Origin: Viridibacillus sp050279675
Lineage (GTDB): Bacteria; Bacillota; Bacilli; Bacillales_A; Planococcaceae
Direction: 5' to 3'
Assembly (NCBI RefSeq): GCF_050279675.1
Contig: NZ_JBNNUK010000006.1
Coordinates: 1 to 64,000 of the forward strand
DNA length: 64,000 nucleotides
Part shown: positions 45,042 through 53,677 of the stretch, piece after piece
How positions within the stretch are numbered: position 1 is the stretch's first letter
Layout of the letters: every line of letters starts with the position of its first letter
Made by a program: the position numbers and the translations under genes
Notes under the pieces: generated by a model
What the model was told of the DNA's origin: nothing
Databases searched by the model: none
The model's input: only the letters and a program-made list of their open reading frames with translations

Positions 45042-45170
45042 TTTAAATTTCCTCCTTGATTGTGGTTGTAGCGGAATAAACCTCCCACGAATAAAGGCTG
45101 CGAGTTTCAAATATGACTATTAGAAACATTCGCAACCCTCAAAAAACAATACTTCTATCAAGTAATGGGA

Positions 45171-45596
45171 TTAGTCTTCGATAACAATACCCATGCTACG
45201 CGCAGTACCTTCAACCATTAACATAGCTGCTTCAACTGTTGCAGCGTTAAGGTCTGGCATTTTAGTTTCAGCGATTTCGCGAACTTTATCGCGTTTCACT
45301 GTAGCTACTTTTTTACGGTTAGGTTCACCTGATCCTGATTGGATACCAGCTGCTACTTTAAGTAAAACTGCTGCCGGCGGAGTTTTTGTAACGAAAGTGA
45401 ATGAACGATCTTCGAATACAGAAATCTCTACTGGAATGATTAAACCTGCTTGGTCCGCAGTACGAGCGTTGAATTCTTTACAGAATCCCATGATGTTAAC
45501 ACCTGCTTGACCTAATGCAGGACCTACCGGTGGCGCTGGGTTTGCTTTACCAGCTGGAATCTGAAGTTTTACAACTTTAATAACTTTTTTAGCCAC
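45171..45596 (-). CDS. rplK: 50S ribosomal protein L11
   Basis: 141 residues from a GTG start at 45596, with AAGGAGG 8 nt upstream; the product starts AKKVIKVVKLQIPAGKANP after the initiator. L11 binds the GTPase-associated centre of 23S rRNA and is required for the RelA-type stringent response. The N-terminal proline-rich helix, where thiostrepton-resistance changes occur, is intact. Confidence 0.98.
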   Translation of the reverse strand: MAKKVIKVVKLQIPAGKANPAPPVGPALGQAGVNIMGFCKEFNARTADQAGLIIPVEISVFEDRSFTFVTKTPPAAVLLKVAAGIQSGSGEPNRKKVATVKRDKVREIAETKMPDLNAATVEAAMLMVEGTARSMGIVIED

Positions 45597-45599
45597 GAG

Positions 45600-45650
45600 A
45601 CACACCTCCTTAAGTCCGTGATGTGGTAATTGGGTTGCCCCTCCCACTCA
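45600..45650 (-). promoter_or_regulatory. Probable L1-binding site in the rplK leader
   Basis: The leader just upstream of rplK contains GTGGGAGGGGCAACCC followed by TTACCAC, able to form a stem with an internal loop like the known L1 mRNA target. Feedback by L1 on rplK-rplA is known in bacteria. The assignment here is an inference from the motif. Confidence 0.45.
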
Positions 45651-45730
45651 ATATCTGTCTGTCGGCTTATTCCGATAACATTAAAAATAAAAATGCCAGT
45701 CCATAATAAAATGACAGTCTGACCTTTGAA

Positions 45731-45759
45731 ATGATACCACTTTTAACATTCTAAGGCAA
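45731..45759 (-). promoter_or_regulatory. rplK promoter
   Basis: TTGCCT (45754-45759), a 17-bp spacer and TATCAT (45731-45736) lie just beyond the nusG stop. A perfect 9-bp inverted repeat (45759-45779) overlaps the start of the -35 and the nusG stop. Confidence 0.75.
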
Positions 45760-45772
45760 GTATAATTGTCAA

Positions 45773-46306
45773 TTATACTTTTAACACTTGATCGTAGTCT
45801 AATTCCATTTTAGTTTCGCGACCGAACATATCAATAGTTACTTTAACTTTTCCTTTATCAGCAACAATCTCTTCGACCTTACCTTGGAAATGAGCAAACG
45901 GTCCTTCTAGCACTTCAACTAAATCGCCAATAGCGAAATCGATTTCAAGTGATTTCTCTTGCATACCCATTTGTTTAAGGATGAATTCAACTTCTTCAGG
46001 TAATAATGGTGTAGGTTTTACCCCACCGCCTGATGAACCGATAAATCCAGTAACACCTGGTGTATTACGCACTACGTACCATGCATCATCTGTCATAATT
46101 AACTCCACTAGTACATAACCAGGGAATGTTTTACGCATATATTCTTTTTTGCGGCCATCTTTTACTTCCGTCTCTTGTTGTTCAGGAATGATAACGCGGA
46201 AAATTTTATCTTGCATACCCATTGTTTCAACACGTTTTTCTAGGTTTGCTTTAACTTTATTTTCATAACCAGAGTAAGTATGAACTACATACCAATTTTT
46301 TTCCAT
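45773..46306 (-). CDS. nusG: Transcription termination/antitermination factor NusG
   Basis: 177 residues. The NGN domain starts EKNWYVVHTYSGYENKV, and a KOW domain follows (VLEGPFAHFQGKVEEI). It binds the RNA polymerase clamp and modulates pausing. It follows secE after a 103-nt gap containing a terminator-like hairpin. Confidence 0.98.
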   Translation of the reverse strand: MEKNWYVVHTYSGYENKVKANLEKRVETMGMQDKIFRVIIPEQQETEVKDGRKKEYMRKTFPGYVLVELIMTDDAWYVVRNTPGVTGFIGSSGGGVKPTPLLPEEVEFILKQMGMQEKSLEIDFAIGDLVEVLEGPFAHFQGKVEEIVADKGKVKVTIDMFGRETKMELDYDQVLKV

Positions 46307-46352
46307 AATAGATAGGACTACTCGTCCTTCCCTCCTTCGCTAAAGGCAAATG

Positions 46353-46380
46353 AAAAAACCCGTTACAGATCATTCACGGG
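46353..46380 (-). terminator. Terminator-like hairpin between secE and nusG
   Basis: CCCGT/ACGGG arms separated by 12 nt are followed by TTTTTT on the minus strand, about 45 nt before nusG. It may partially terminate and set the secE:nusG ratio. Confidence 0.65.
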
Positions 46381-46409
46381 CCATTTCAAAAATATTAACA
46401 TTAATTCAA

Positions 46410-46595
46410 TTATAAATCCAAATACATGCGGAATAATTTAGAAATCCCTAAGTCTACTAACATGAAAAATGCAGCCATGAAAAGTAAAGTTGAAATAACA
46501 ACAATTGTGTATTTCGTAAGTTCTTTACGCTTAGGCCAGCTTGTTTTTTGCATTTCCGACATAACGCCGCGGAAAAAGCTACTAATCTTACCCAT
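46410..46595 (-). CDS. secE: Preprotein translocase subunit SecE
   Basis: 61 residues with an amphipathic helix followed by a single C-terminal membrane segment (FMAAFFMLVDLGISKLF), the minimal form in Firmicutes. The signature MQKTSWPKRKELTKYT is present. It clamps the SecY channel. It lies between rpmG and nusG. Confidence 0.97.
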   Translation of the reverse strand: MGKISSFFRGVMSEMQKTSWPKRKELTKYTIVVISTLLFMAAFFMLVDLGISKLFRMYLDL

Positions 46596-46639
46596 TTAAC
46601 TAACCCCCGAATAAAATCATATATACAAATCGAATCGTA

Positions 46640-46789
46640 TTATCTAGTTTGTTTATGTAATGTATGTTCATTACAGTGAGAACAATATTTTTTCAGTTCC
46701 ATCCTTGCAGTTGCACTGTCTTTAGATGCAGGAAGTGAATAGTTTCTTGAACCACACTTTTCACAGCTAAGCACGACTTTTTTTGCCAT
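46640..46789 (-). CDS. rpmG: 50S ribosomal protein L33, zinc-binding form
   Basis: 49 residues from MAKKVVLSCEKCGSRNY. Cys9, Cys12, Cys36 and Cys39 form a zinc ribbon (C+ form). The frame runs to 46879, but the real start is set by position after the promoter and by family length. It corresponds to the rpmGB gene next to secE in B. subtilis. Confidence 0.95.
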   Translation of the reverse strand: MAKKVVLSCEKCGSRNYSLPASKDSATARMELKKYCSHCNEHTLHKQTR

Positions 46790-46820
46790 TTTATCACCTT
46801 TTCGGCATTTGTCCTTATAA

Positions 46821-46849
46821 AGACTAACACCTATCACAACTACTGTCAA
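46821..46849 (-). promoter_or_regulatory. Promoter for rpmG-secE-nusG
   Basis: TTGACA (46844-46849), a 17-bp spacer and TAGTCT (46821-46826) lie between sigH and rpmG. Confidence 0.7.
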
Positions 46850-46875
46850 CTTGCCTACAGCTAGCATTCTTGCAA

Positions 46876-47520
46876 TCATTCAATATCTAAATGACGTTCT
46901 AATTTCCGTTTTACGCGTTGTAAGGCATTGTCAATTGACTTCACATGCCTGTTCAATTCAGCGGAAATTTCGTGATAAGATTGTCCATCTAAATAGAGTG
47001 CCAACACCTGACGTTCGAGATCACTTAATATTTCGCCAATTTTTTCTTCCATGTAGCTAAATTCTTCACGATGAATGATAAGCTCCTCTGGATCGTCGAC
47101 AACCGAACCCGTTAACACATCCATTAACGTGCGCTGGGATTCTTCATCAAAAATTGGTTTGTCCAATGAGATGTATGAATTAAGTGGAATATGCTTTTGT
47201 CTAGTTGCAGTTTTTATTGCAGTGATGATTTGACGTGTAATACATAGTTCCGCGAAAGCCTTAAAAGAGGATAACTTATCTCCTTTAAAATCGCGAATAG
47301 CCTTGTAAAGTCCAATCATACCTTCTTGCACAATATCCTCTTTATCAGCACCAATGAGAAAATACGACTTCACTTTCATACGAACGAATGATTTATACTT
47401 CGTAATGAGGAAGTCTAACGCTTCACTATCACCACTATGGACCATTCCCACTAGCTCTTCGTCGGTAAATTGCTCATATTGTTGTTGCTGCTTCAAGTGT
47501 AAATGATCGCTAATAATCAA
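46876..47520 (-). CDS. sigH: RNA polymerase sigma-H factor
   Basis: About 214 residues of the sigma-70 family, close to B. subtilis SigH (KEDIVQEGMIGLYKAIRDFK; TATRQKHIPLNSYISLDKPI). It controls early sporulation and transition-phase genes. The TTG at 47520 is chosen because GGAG lies 8 nt upstream; the longer frame to 47586 runs into the promoter and rae1. The N-terminus has a short glutamine tract (KQQQQ) that differs from B. subtilis. Confidence 0.95.
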   Translation of the reverse strand: MIISDHLHLKQQQQYEQFTDEELVGMVHSGDSEALDFLITKYKSFVRMKVKSYFLIGADKEDIVQEGMIGLYKAIRDFKGDKLSSFKAFAELCITRQIITAIKTATRQKHIPLNSYISLDKPIFDEESQRTLMDVLTGSVVDDPEELIIHREEFSYMEEKIGEILSDLERQVLALYLDGQSYHEISAELNRHVKSIDNALQRVKRKLERHLDIE

Positions 47521-47556
47521 TAGTATCACTCCAATTGCGCTAGCATTGTTAAAAAC

Positions 47557-47586
47557 AGTATACCGGAATTGGAAAATATGAGTCAA
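47557..47586 (-). promoter_or_regulatory. sigH promoter
   Basis: TTGACT (47581-47586), an 18-bp spacer and TATACT (47557-47562) start a transcript about 30 nt before the TTG. The -35 overlaps the end of rae1. In B. subtilis the gene is transcribed by sigma-A and repressed by AbrB. Confidence 0.8.
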
Positions 47587-48101
47587 TCATTCATTTTATT
47601 TCCTCTTCGCCATAACTCAAACTTTGCAGCAATATCATCTCTTAATTGTATCTTAGAACTGGGCCTTTGCACTTGAATATCCCTTACTGTTTGCGTGATT
47701 TTAGATTGTGTAGATTGCATTTCAATTTCTAATTCTCTAGCAGATTTTCTTAACGCCCCATGTCCGAATACGACATTTTGCTCTGTCATATCAGATGTTG
47801 CTACATAAATACGGACTCTTTTACTAATTAAAGAAGCAGTAAGCTTTTCAATCCTTTCATCCGCAGTTTCTCTAGCTCTCGTATATATAACTTCTACGTC
47901 ATGCTGTATATTTTTTGTTTCAATTCCTGGCACGAGATACGCGTCAAAGATAACAATGACGCGCCAGCCAGAATACGCCTTATACTCTGCCATCATTTCT
48001 ACCAGTCGGTCTCTCGCATCTATTAGCCTTTGCTCTTTTAATCTTCTGAGTTCTTCCCAAGCACCAATAATGTTATAACCATCAACCAACAGTATATTCA
48101 T
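47583..48101 (-). CDS. rae1: Rae1/YacP ribosome-dependent endoribonuclease
   Basis: 172 residues of the NYN (PIN-like) domain. MNILLVDGYNIIGAW has the first catalytic Asp, IVIFDAYLV the second, and ETADERIEKL and VATSD the others. B. subtilis Rae1 cuts mRNA in the ribosomal A site. The start MNILLVDGYN at 48101 fits the family; the frame begins three codons earlier. It starts 10 nt after the rlmB stop. Confidence 0.92.
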   Translation of the reverse strand: MNILLVDGYNIIGAWEELRRLKEQRLIDARDRLVEMMAEYKAYSGWRVIVIFDAYLVPGIETKNIQHDVEVIYTRARETADERIEKLTASLISKRVRIYVATSDMTEQNVVFGHGALRKSARELEIEMQSTQSKITQTVRDIQVQRPSSKIQLRDDIAAKFELWRRGNKMND

Positions 48102-48111
48102 GGCATTCACC

Positions 48112-48861
48112 TTAAACTTCTTGGCGTTTACGCAATACTTCGTACATCAATAAAGCAGCAGCAACAGATGCATTTAGCGATGTAACACGACCCACCATTG
48201 GTAAATTATATAGGAAATCACATTTTTCTGTTAATAGACGACTCATACCTTTTCCTTCACTACCGATAATAACCGCTAGTGGCAAAGTTGCATCCATTTT
48301 ACGATAGTCTGCTGAGCCTTTTGCGTCTGTTCCCGCAATCCAAACACCACGTTTTTTTAACTCATCTACCGTTTGCGAAAGATTATTAACACGAACAGTT
48401 GGAATATGTTCAATCGCGCCTGTAGACGCTTTCGCTACAACAGCCGTTAAGCCAACTGCACGACGTCTTGGAATGATAATACCATGGGCACCCACTGCAT
48501 CTGCAGTTCTCATAATAGAACCTAAATTATGCGGATCTTCTAATTCATCGAGAATAAGGAAAAACGGATCTTCTCCACGACTTTCTGCCAATTTAAACAA
48601 GTCATCTAATTCAGCATATTTATAAGCGGCAACAGATGCCACAATCCCTTGGTGATTAGCATCTGTTAACTGATCTAATTTTTTCTTCGGAACGAATTGT
48701 ACGATAATTCCCTGTTCTTTCGCTAATGCAAGAAGCTCCGTTAAGCTACCGTGCTGAACACCTTCTGCAATCCAAATTTTATTCATTTCTCTTGCTGCAC
48801 GAAGTGCCTCTAATACCGGGTTTTTCCCGGCAATCATCTCATTTGACTGTTCTTCCGTCAT
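48112..48861 (-). CDS. rlmB: 23S rRNA (guanosine-2'-O-)-methyltransferase RlmB/TrmH family
   Basis: About 249 residues: an N-terminal substrate-binding domain (KNPVLEALRAAREMNKIWIA) and a SPOUT knot domain with LDELEDPHNLGSIMRTADA, IIGSEGKGMSRL and LNASVAAALLMYE. In B. subtilis the orthologue YacO is in the same operon position. AAGGAG lies 9-10 nt before the ATG at 48861. Its start overlaps mrnC by 23 nt. Target position 2251 is assumed from E. coli. Confidence 0.92.
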   Translation of the reverse strand: MTEEQSNEMIAGKNPVLEALRAAREMNKIWIAEGVQHGSLTELLALAKEQGIIVQFVPKKKLDQLTDANHQGIVASVAAYKYAELDDLFKLAESRGEDPFFLILDELEDPHNLGSIMRTADAVGAHGIIIPRRRAVGLTAVVAKASTGAIEHIPTVRVNNLSQTVDELKKRGVWIAGTDAKGSADYRKMDATLPLAVIIGSEGKGMSRLLTEKCDFLYNLPMVGRVTSLNASVAAALLMYEVLRKRQEV

Positions 48862-49285
48862 CTTTTGACACTCCTTTTGATTCTTCAATAATATCAATTG
48901 TATATTGGATTATTTCATTTACTCGATCCATTTGACCTGTTAAATATAAGCTGCCAATTACAGCTTCATACGCTGAGCTATAGCGGTATGTTTGGACATC
49001 AGTGTTCTTTGGTACCGAGCCTGATTTTGCATTGCGACCGCGTTTTAGGACCGCCATTTCTTCTTCTGAAAAAAACTCTTCATCCATCATTCGGTGAATA
49101 ACACTTGACTGAGCCTTTGCAGAAACATAATGCGTTGCCTCTTTATGAAGAATATTCGGTTTGACGCGTCCAGAGCGTAACAGATGCTCACGTACTGCGA
49201 TTTCCAATACAGCATCTCCCATATACGCCAACGCCAATGCATTTAATTGTTTGACATCTTGGTTGCGAAGCTCTCCCACTGCCAT
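48839..49285 (-). CDS. mrnC: Mini-ribonuclease III
   Basis: About 148 residues, an RNase III catalytic domain without an RNA-binding domain. The active site is in ALAYMGDAVLEI, and the signature FKRGRNAKSG-like segment appears as LKRGRNAKSGSVPKNTDVQ. It matures 23S rRNA ends. The ATG at 49285 follows the cysS stop directly; a GTG two codons in has better spacing to GAGG and could be used. It is co-transcribed with cysS and rlmB. Confidence 0.92.
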   Translation of the reverse strand: MAVGELRNQDVKQLNALALAYMGDAVLEIAVREHLLRSGRVKPNILHKEATHYVSAKAQSSVIHRMMDEEFFSEEEMAVLKRGRNAKSGSVPKNTDVQTYRYSSAYEAVIGSLYLTGQMDRVNEIIQYTIDIIEESKGVSKDDGRTVK

Positions 49286-50685
49286 TAACCTCGTTTCCAT
49301 CTAATGCCTTGGCGTGTATCCTCTAAAATAATATTCATCTCTTTTAGTTGATCACGAATTTCGTCAGCACGTTTAAAATCACGATTCTTACGAGCTTGAA
49401 TACGTTCTTCAATAAGCGCATCAATCTCTTCATCCAATAATTCTTCTGCTATATCTAATTCAATTCCGAGTACATCAGCTAACGCACTTAAAGTATCGGC
49501 AAATTTCGTTAATACTTCTTCATTCGTATTTGGTTCAAGTAAATATTTATTGGCGGTTGCTGATAACTCAAATAGCGCCGCAATTGCATTTGCAGTGTTA
49601 AAATCATCATCCATAGCAAGTTCAAACTGTCCTTTTACTTCAGCAATATTTGCTAACCACTCGTCTTTTTCTTCCCCTAAATTAGCTGTTGCAGTTAATC
49701 TATGTTGCAAGTTGTTGTAAGAAGTACGGATACGTTCTAATCCCGCAGCTGCAGCTTCTACTAAATCTTGCGCAAAGTTAATTGGATTGCGATAGTGTAC
49801 TGATAGTATAAAGAACCTTAAAACTTGAGGGTCAATTTGCTTGCGAATATCATTTACAAGAATGAAGTTACCGAGTGACTTAGACATTTTTTCGTTGTCG
49901 ATATTAATATAGCCATTATGCATCCAGTAACGCGCAAATTGCTTGCCTGTATATGCCTCAGATTGAGCTATTTCATTTTCATGGTGCGGGAATGTTAAAT
50001 CTTGCCCACCTGCGTGGATATCAATAGTATCACCAAAATGCTCATGTACCATTACAGAACACTCAATATGCCAGCCTGGTCTACCTTGACCCCATGGACT
50101 TTCCCAGAAGATTTCACCTGGTTTAGCGGCTTTCCAAAGAGCAAAGTCCAAAGCATCTTCTTTTTTGTCACCAGTTTCGATGCGGGCACCAACTTTCAAA
50201 TCATCTACAGACTGATGGGAAAGTTTTCCGTAACCTGCAAATTTACGCGGACGATAATAAACATCCCCTTGAGATTCGTAGGCATAACCTTTTTCAATTA
50301 GTACAGCGATAAATTCAATAATTTGATCCATATGCTCCGTAACACGTGGATGTGAATCTGCTTTTTGGCAACCTAATGCTGTAATATCCTCAAAATAAGC
50401 TTGAATAAAGCGATTTGTTAAATCTGATACATCTTCACCAAGTTCATTTGCCGCTTTAATAATTTTATCGTCTACATCCGTGAAATTTGATACATACGTT
50501 ACCTCAAAGCCTTTATAAGTTAAGTAACGACGAACCGTATCATATACAATTACAGGACGAGAATTCCCGATATGAATGTAGTTATAAACAGTAGGACCAC
50601 ACACATACATTTTCACTTTTCCTTCTTCAAGTGGTACGAAATCCTCTTTTTGTCGAGTTAATGAGTTAAAAATTTGAACACCCAT
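49285..50685 (-). CDS. cysS: Cysteinyl-tRNA synthetase
   Basis: 466 residues of a class I synthetase. HIGH is seen as YIHIGNSRP near 36-44, zinc ligands include the Cys of CGPTVYN and the HHENE motif (PHHENEIAQSEA), and KMSKS is KMSKSLGNF near 267. It charges tRNA-Cys. It follows cysE by 6 nt under T-box control, as in B. subtilis. Confidence 0.98.
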   Translation of the reverse strand: MGVQIFNSLTRQKEDFVPLEEGKVKMYVCGPTVYNYIHIGNSRPVIVYDTVRRYLTYKGFEVTYVSNFTDVDDKIIKAANELGEDVSDLTNRFIQAYFEDITALGCQKADSHPRVTEHMDQIIEFIAVLIEKGYAYESQGDVYYRPRKFAGYGKLSHQSVDDLKVGARIETGDKKEDALDFALWKAAKPGEIFWESPWGQGRPGWHIECSVMVHEHFGDTIDIHAGGQDLTFPHHENEIAQSEAYTGKQFARYWMHNGYINIDNEKMSKSLGNFILVNDIRKQIDPQVLRFFILSVHYRNPINFAQDLVEAAAAGLERIRTSYNNLQHRLTATANLGEEKDEWLANIAEVKGQFELAMDDDFNTANAIAALFELSATANKYLLEPNTNEEVLTKFADTLSALADVLGIELDIAEELLDEEIDALIEERIQARKNRDFKRADEIRDQLKEMNIILEDTRQGIRWKRG

Positions 50686-50691
50686 TGTAAT

Positions 50692-51339
50692 CTACATCTC
50701 CTTTTCACTTAGTACAATCTGTTTTTGAAGTTCTTCTATTTTCCGTTCTAACGTAGAACAACGATCCTCTACTGGATCTGGAATATTTTGATGATCTAGT
50801 TTTTGTTTATTCTCTACTTTGATACCGTCTTGAATGACAATTTTCCCTGGAATACCAACGACTGTAGCATTGGGAGGTACGGCTTTTAACACAACAGAAC
50901 CTGCACCAATTTTGCTATTTGCACCAATCGTTATAGAACCAAGCACCTTAGCACCTGTTGCAACAAGTACATTATCTTCTAGTGTCGGGTGACGTTTCCC
51001 CTTCTCTTTTCCTGTACCACCAAGTGTTACACCTTGATATAAGGTGACGTCATTGCCAATCTCACATGTCTCTCCAATAACAACGCCCATTCCATGGTCA
51101 ATAAAGAAACGTCGACCGATTTTTGCACCTGGATGAATTTCAATCCCCGTGAAGAATCTACTTACCTGAGAGATAAAACGTGCCATAAAGTAAAATTTCC
51201 TCTTGTAAAAAGCATGTGCAATGCGGTGTCCCCAAACCGCATGCAAACCAGAATAAGTTAACACAACTTCCAAGGTGCTTCGTGCAGCAGGATCATTTTC
51301 AAAAATCGTCGCAACATCTTCCCTTATAGTTTTGAACAT
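50692..51339 (-). CDS. cysE: Serine O-acetyltransferase
   Basis: 215 residues. An N-terminal helical domain (about 1-65), a left-handed parallel beta-helix with hexapeptide repeats and the active-site HPGAKIGRRFFIDHGMG, and a C-terminal predicted coiled tail. It makes O-acetylserine, the precursor of cysteine. It is first behind the Cys T-box with cysS. Confidence 0.96.
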   Translation of the reverse strand: MFKTIREDVATIFENDPAARSTLEVVLTYSGLHAVWGHRIAHAFYKRKFYFMARFISQVSRFFTGIEIHPGAKIGRRFFIDHGMGVVIGETCEIGNDVTLYQGVTLGGTGKEKGKRHPTLEDNVLVATGAKVLGSITIGANSKIGAGSVVLKAVPPNATVVGIPGKIVIQDGIKVENKQKLDHQNIPDPVEDRCSTLERKIEELQKQIVLSEKEM

Positions 51340-51365
51340 CTATTCAAAGCTCCCCTCTTTTTTCA

Positions 51366-51625
51366 AAATAAAAACGCCTCTGCCCTATAGGACAGAGACG
51401 CTGGATATGCGCGGTTCCACTCTGGTTGGAAGTATTAAAAAACACTTCCCGCTTAAAGTCTATAACGGTGACTTACCGACTAAGCCTACTTAACGTTCAA
51501 CTCAGTGCTCTGAGGTGCATTTCTGTAGTACATTGGCTCAGACCACTTTCAGCCGGTGATGGTCCTCTCTACAGAGCTTGCTCTACATACTTCTCCTCTT
51601 CAACGCTTTTTTATCGATAGTAGCT
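51366..51625 (-). promoter_or_regulatory. Cysteine-specific T-box leader of cysE-cysS
   Basis: The T-box sequence AGAGTGGAACCGCG (51410-51423) is followed by a terminator hairpin GCGTCTCTGTC...GGCAGAGGCG (51372-51400) and TTTTTATTTT. The upstream stem I carries a likely specifier codon TGC (Cys) at 51517-51519 in GAAATGCACC. Uncharged tRNA-Cys would bind and favour the antiterminator. This is directly visible, and T-box regulation of cysES is known in Bacillus. Confidence 0.93.
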
Positions 51626-51627
51626 TC

Positions 51628-51655
51628 ATTTTACAATGAAGCTGGAAAAAAGCAA
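51628..51655 (-). promoter_or_regulatory. Possible promoter of the T-box transcript
   Basis: TTGCTT (51650-51655), a 16-bp spacer and TAAAAT (51628-51633) directly follow the gltX stop. The -10 sits in the loop of an AGCTTCAT/ATGAAGCT inverted repeat. Confidence 0.5.
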
Positions 51656-51661
51656 ACTAAA

Positions 51662-53122
51662 TTACTTGATAAATTCTTCTACACGTTTAATAACTGTTTC
51701 TTTACCTAGTAATGCTATTGAGTTTGGAAGCTCTGGGCCATGCATTTCGCCTGTTGTAGCAACACGGATCGGCATGAATAGATTTTTACCTTTGTGGCCA
51801 GTTTCCTTTTGCACTGCTTTAATAGCTGCTTTAATAGCTGCTGGTTCAAATTCTTCTAAACCTTCTAATTGTACTTTGAATGAAGCCATTACTTCTGGAA
51901 CTTGTTCACCAGCTAATATTTCATTTTCTTCTTCATTATATGCAAGTTCATCCGTAAAGAACAATTGAGATAACTCAACAATTTCAGCACCAAAGCTCAT
52001 TTGTTCATGATAGAGGCCGATTAAACCAGATGCCCAAGCATGTTGCTCTTCTGTTAATTCAGCTGGCAATAGACCTGCTTTTTGTAAATGTGGTAATGCC
52101 AGTTCTACTACTTTTTCATGAGATAATTTTTTAATATATTGGTTGTTCATCCATGTTAATTTTTGTTTATCAAACATAGATGGAGATTTTGAAAGACGTT
52201 TTTCATCAAATAGACGGATGAAGTCTTCTTTAGAGAAGATTTCTTCTTCGCCTTCTGGTGACCAGCCTAATAAACCGAAGAAATTGAACATTGCTTCTGG
52301 TAAATAACCAAGATCACGATATTGTGAAACAAATTGGATAATAGATTCATCACGTTTTGATAATTTTTTGTGATTTTCATTAACAATCAAAGTCATATGA
52401 CCGTAGCTTGGAGCTTCCCAGCCAAACGCATTAAAAATCATTAATTGTTTTGGTGTATTTGATAAATGCTCCTCACCGCGGAATACATGAGTCATTTCCA
52501 TGAAGTGATCATCTAATACAACTGCATAATTATATGTTGGAATTCCATTTGCTTTGACTAGTACCCACTCACCAACATCTTTAGATTCGAATGATACCTC
52601 ACCTCGAACTAAATCATCGAATTTGTATGTAACGCCTTCAGGAACGCGCATACGGATTGTGAACGCTTCACCAGCAGTTTCTTTTGCTGCAACTTCTTCA
52701 GCAGATAAATGACGGCATTTCCCATTGTACATTGGAGCAGCTACACCATTTGACTTTTGTACTTCGCGATCAGCTTCTAATTCTTCTGAAGTACAGAAGC
52801 ATTTATAAGCCATACCTTTTTCAATTAATTGATGCGCATGGTCACGATAGATGTCTAAACGCTCCATTTGACGATACGGTGCATAAGGTCCACCGATATC
52901 AACTGATTCATCATACTCCAAACCTAACCATTTTAAATTATCTAATTGAGAAGCTTCGCCACCCTCGATATTACGCTCAATATCTGTATCTTCAATACGA
53001 ACGATGAAATCTCCGTTATGGTGTCTTGCGTATAAATAGTTAAATAAAGCTGTACGTGCGCCACCAATGTGTAAATGTCCTGTTGGGCTTGGTGCATAAC
53101 GAACACGAACTTTTTTAGTCAT
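51662..53122 (-). CDS. gltX: Glutamyl-tRNA synthetase
   Basis: 486 residues. The HIGH region is YAPSPTGHLHIGGART (10-24), and KMSKS is KLSKRDESI. It charges tRNA-Glu and, in most Bacillales, also tRNA-Gln for later amidation, which is expected but not shown here. It lies between ispF and cysE, as in B. subtilis. Confidence 0.97.
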   Translation of the reverse strand: MTKKVRVRYAPSPTGHLHIGGARTALFNYLYARHHNGDFIVRIEDTDIERNIEGGEASQLDNLKWLGLEYDESVDIGGPYAPYRQMERLDIYRDHAHQLIEKGMAYKCFCTSEELEADREVQKSNGVAAPMYNGKCRHLSAEEVAAKETAGEAFTIRMRVPEGVTYKFDDLVRGEVSFESKDVGEWVLVKANGIPTYNYAVVLDDHFMEMTHVFRGEEHLSNTPKQLMIFNAFGWEAPSYGHMTLIVNENHKKLSKRDESIIQFVSQYRDLGYLPEAMFNFFGLLGWSPEGEEEIFSKEDFIRLFDEKRLSKSPSMFDKQKLTWMNNQYIKKLSHEKVVELALPHLQKAGLLPAELTEEQHAWASGLIGLYHEQMSFGAEIVELSQLFFTDELAYNEEENEILAGEQVPEVMASFKVQLEGLEEFEPAAIKAAIKAVQKETGHKGKNLFMPIRVATTGEMHGPELPNSIALLGKETVIKRVEEFIK

Positions 53123-53198
53123 GATATAATCCTCCTAGTTTTCCTGCAAAAATTCACTTCGTTCATTTTACCACTGCAAGTTTAAAATTTAAAGGAAG

Positions 53199-53675
53199 TC
53201 ATTTTTTTATTAGTAAAATAGTCGCCATTGAAGCAATTCCTTCTTCGCGACCTGTGAATCCTAGTTTTTCAGTTGTTGTTGCTTTGACATTTACTTGATT
53301 AGGTTCTGCATTTAAGAGTTCTGCAATTCGATTACGCATAGGTTCAATATATGGTGCCATTTTAGGTCGTTGTGCCATAATTGTGCAATCTACATTACCC
53401 AGTACATATCCTTCATCTTCAACAATTTTCCAAATATATTCTAATAACTTTGCTGAGTCAGCATCTTTAAATGCAGGATCTGTGTCTGGGAAATGACGAC
53501 CGATATCCCCTTCACCGATTGCACCCAAAGCAGCGTCCGTTATTGTGTGTAATAAAACATCAGCATCCGAATGACCTACTAAACCTTTTTCGTGAGGAAT
53601 TGTAATACCTCCGATAATTAATGGTCGGCCTTCTTCAAATGCATGTACATCAAACCCTTGTCCTACTCGAAACAT
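53199..53675 (-). CDS. ispF: 2-C-methyl-D-erythritol 2,4-cyclodiphosphate synthase
   Basis: 158 residues of the MEP (non-mevalonate) isoprenoid pathway. Metal ligands are Asp9 and His11 (GFDVHAF) and His43 (LLHTITDA), and the end TTTEKLGFTGREEGI is typical. It follows ispD by 1 nt, so the two are co-translated. Confidence 0.97.
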   Translation of the reverse strand: MFRVGQGFDVHAFEEGRPLIIGGITIPHEKGLVGHSDADVLLHTITDAALGAIGEGDIGRHFPDTDPAFKDADSAKLLEYIWKIVEDEGYVLGNVDCTIMAQRPKMAPYIEPMRNRIAELLNAEPNQVNVKATTTEKLGFTGREEGIASMATILLIKK

Positions 53676-53677
53676 AG

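Noticed and set aside
45680..45735. Terminator or riboswitch in the nusG-rplK gap
   Set aside because: The similar words CAGTC and GACTG are direct or shifted repeats and do not pair into a convincing stem; only the promoter and the possible L1 site are supported.
51620..51645. AGCTTCAT/ATGAAGCT hairpin after gltX as a terminator
   Set aside because: There is no T-run behind it on the minus strand, and a plausible -10 lies in its loop; it was kept only as context for the T-box promoter.
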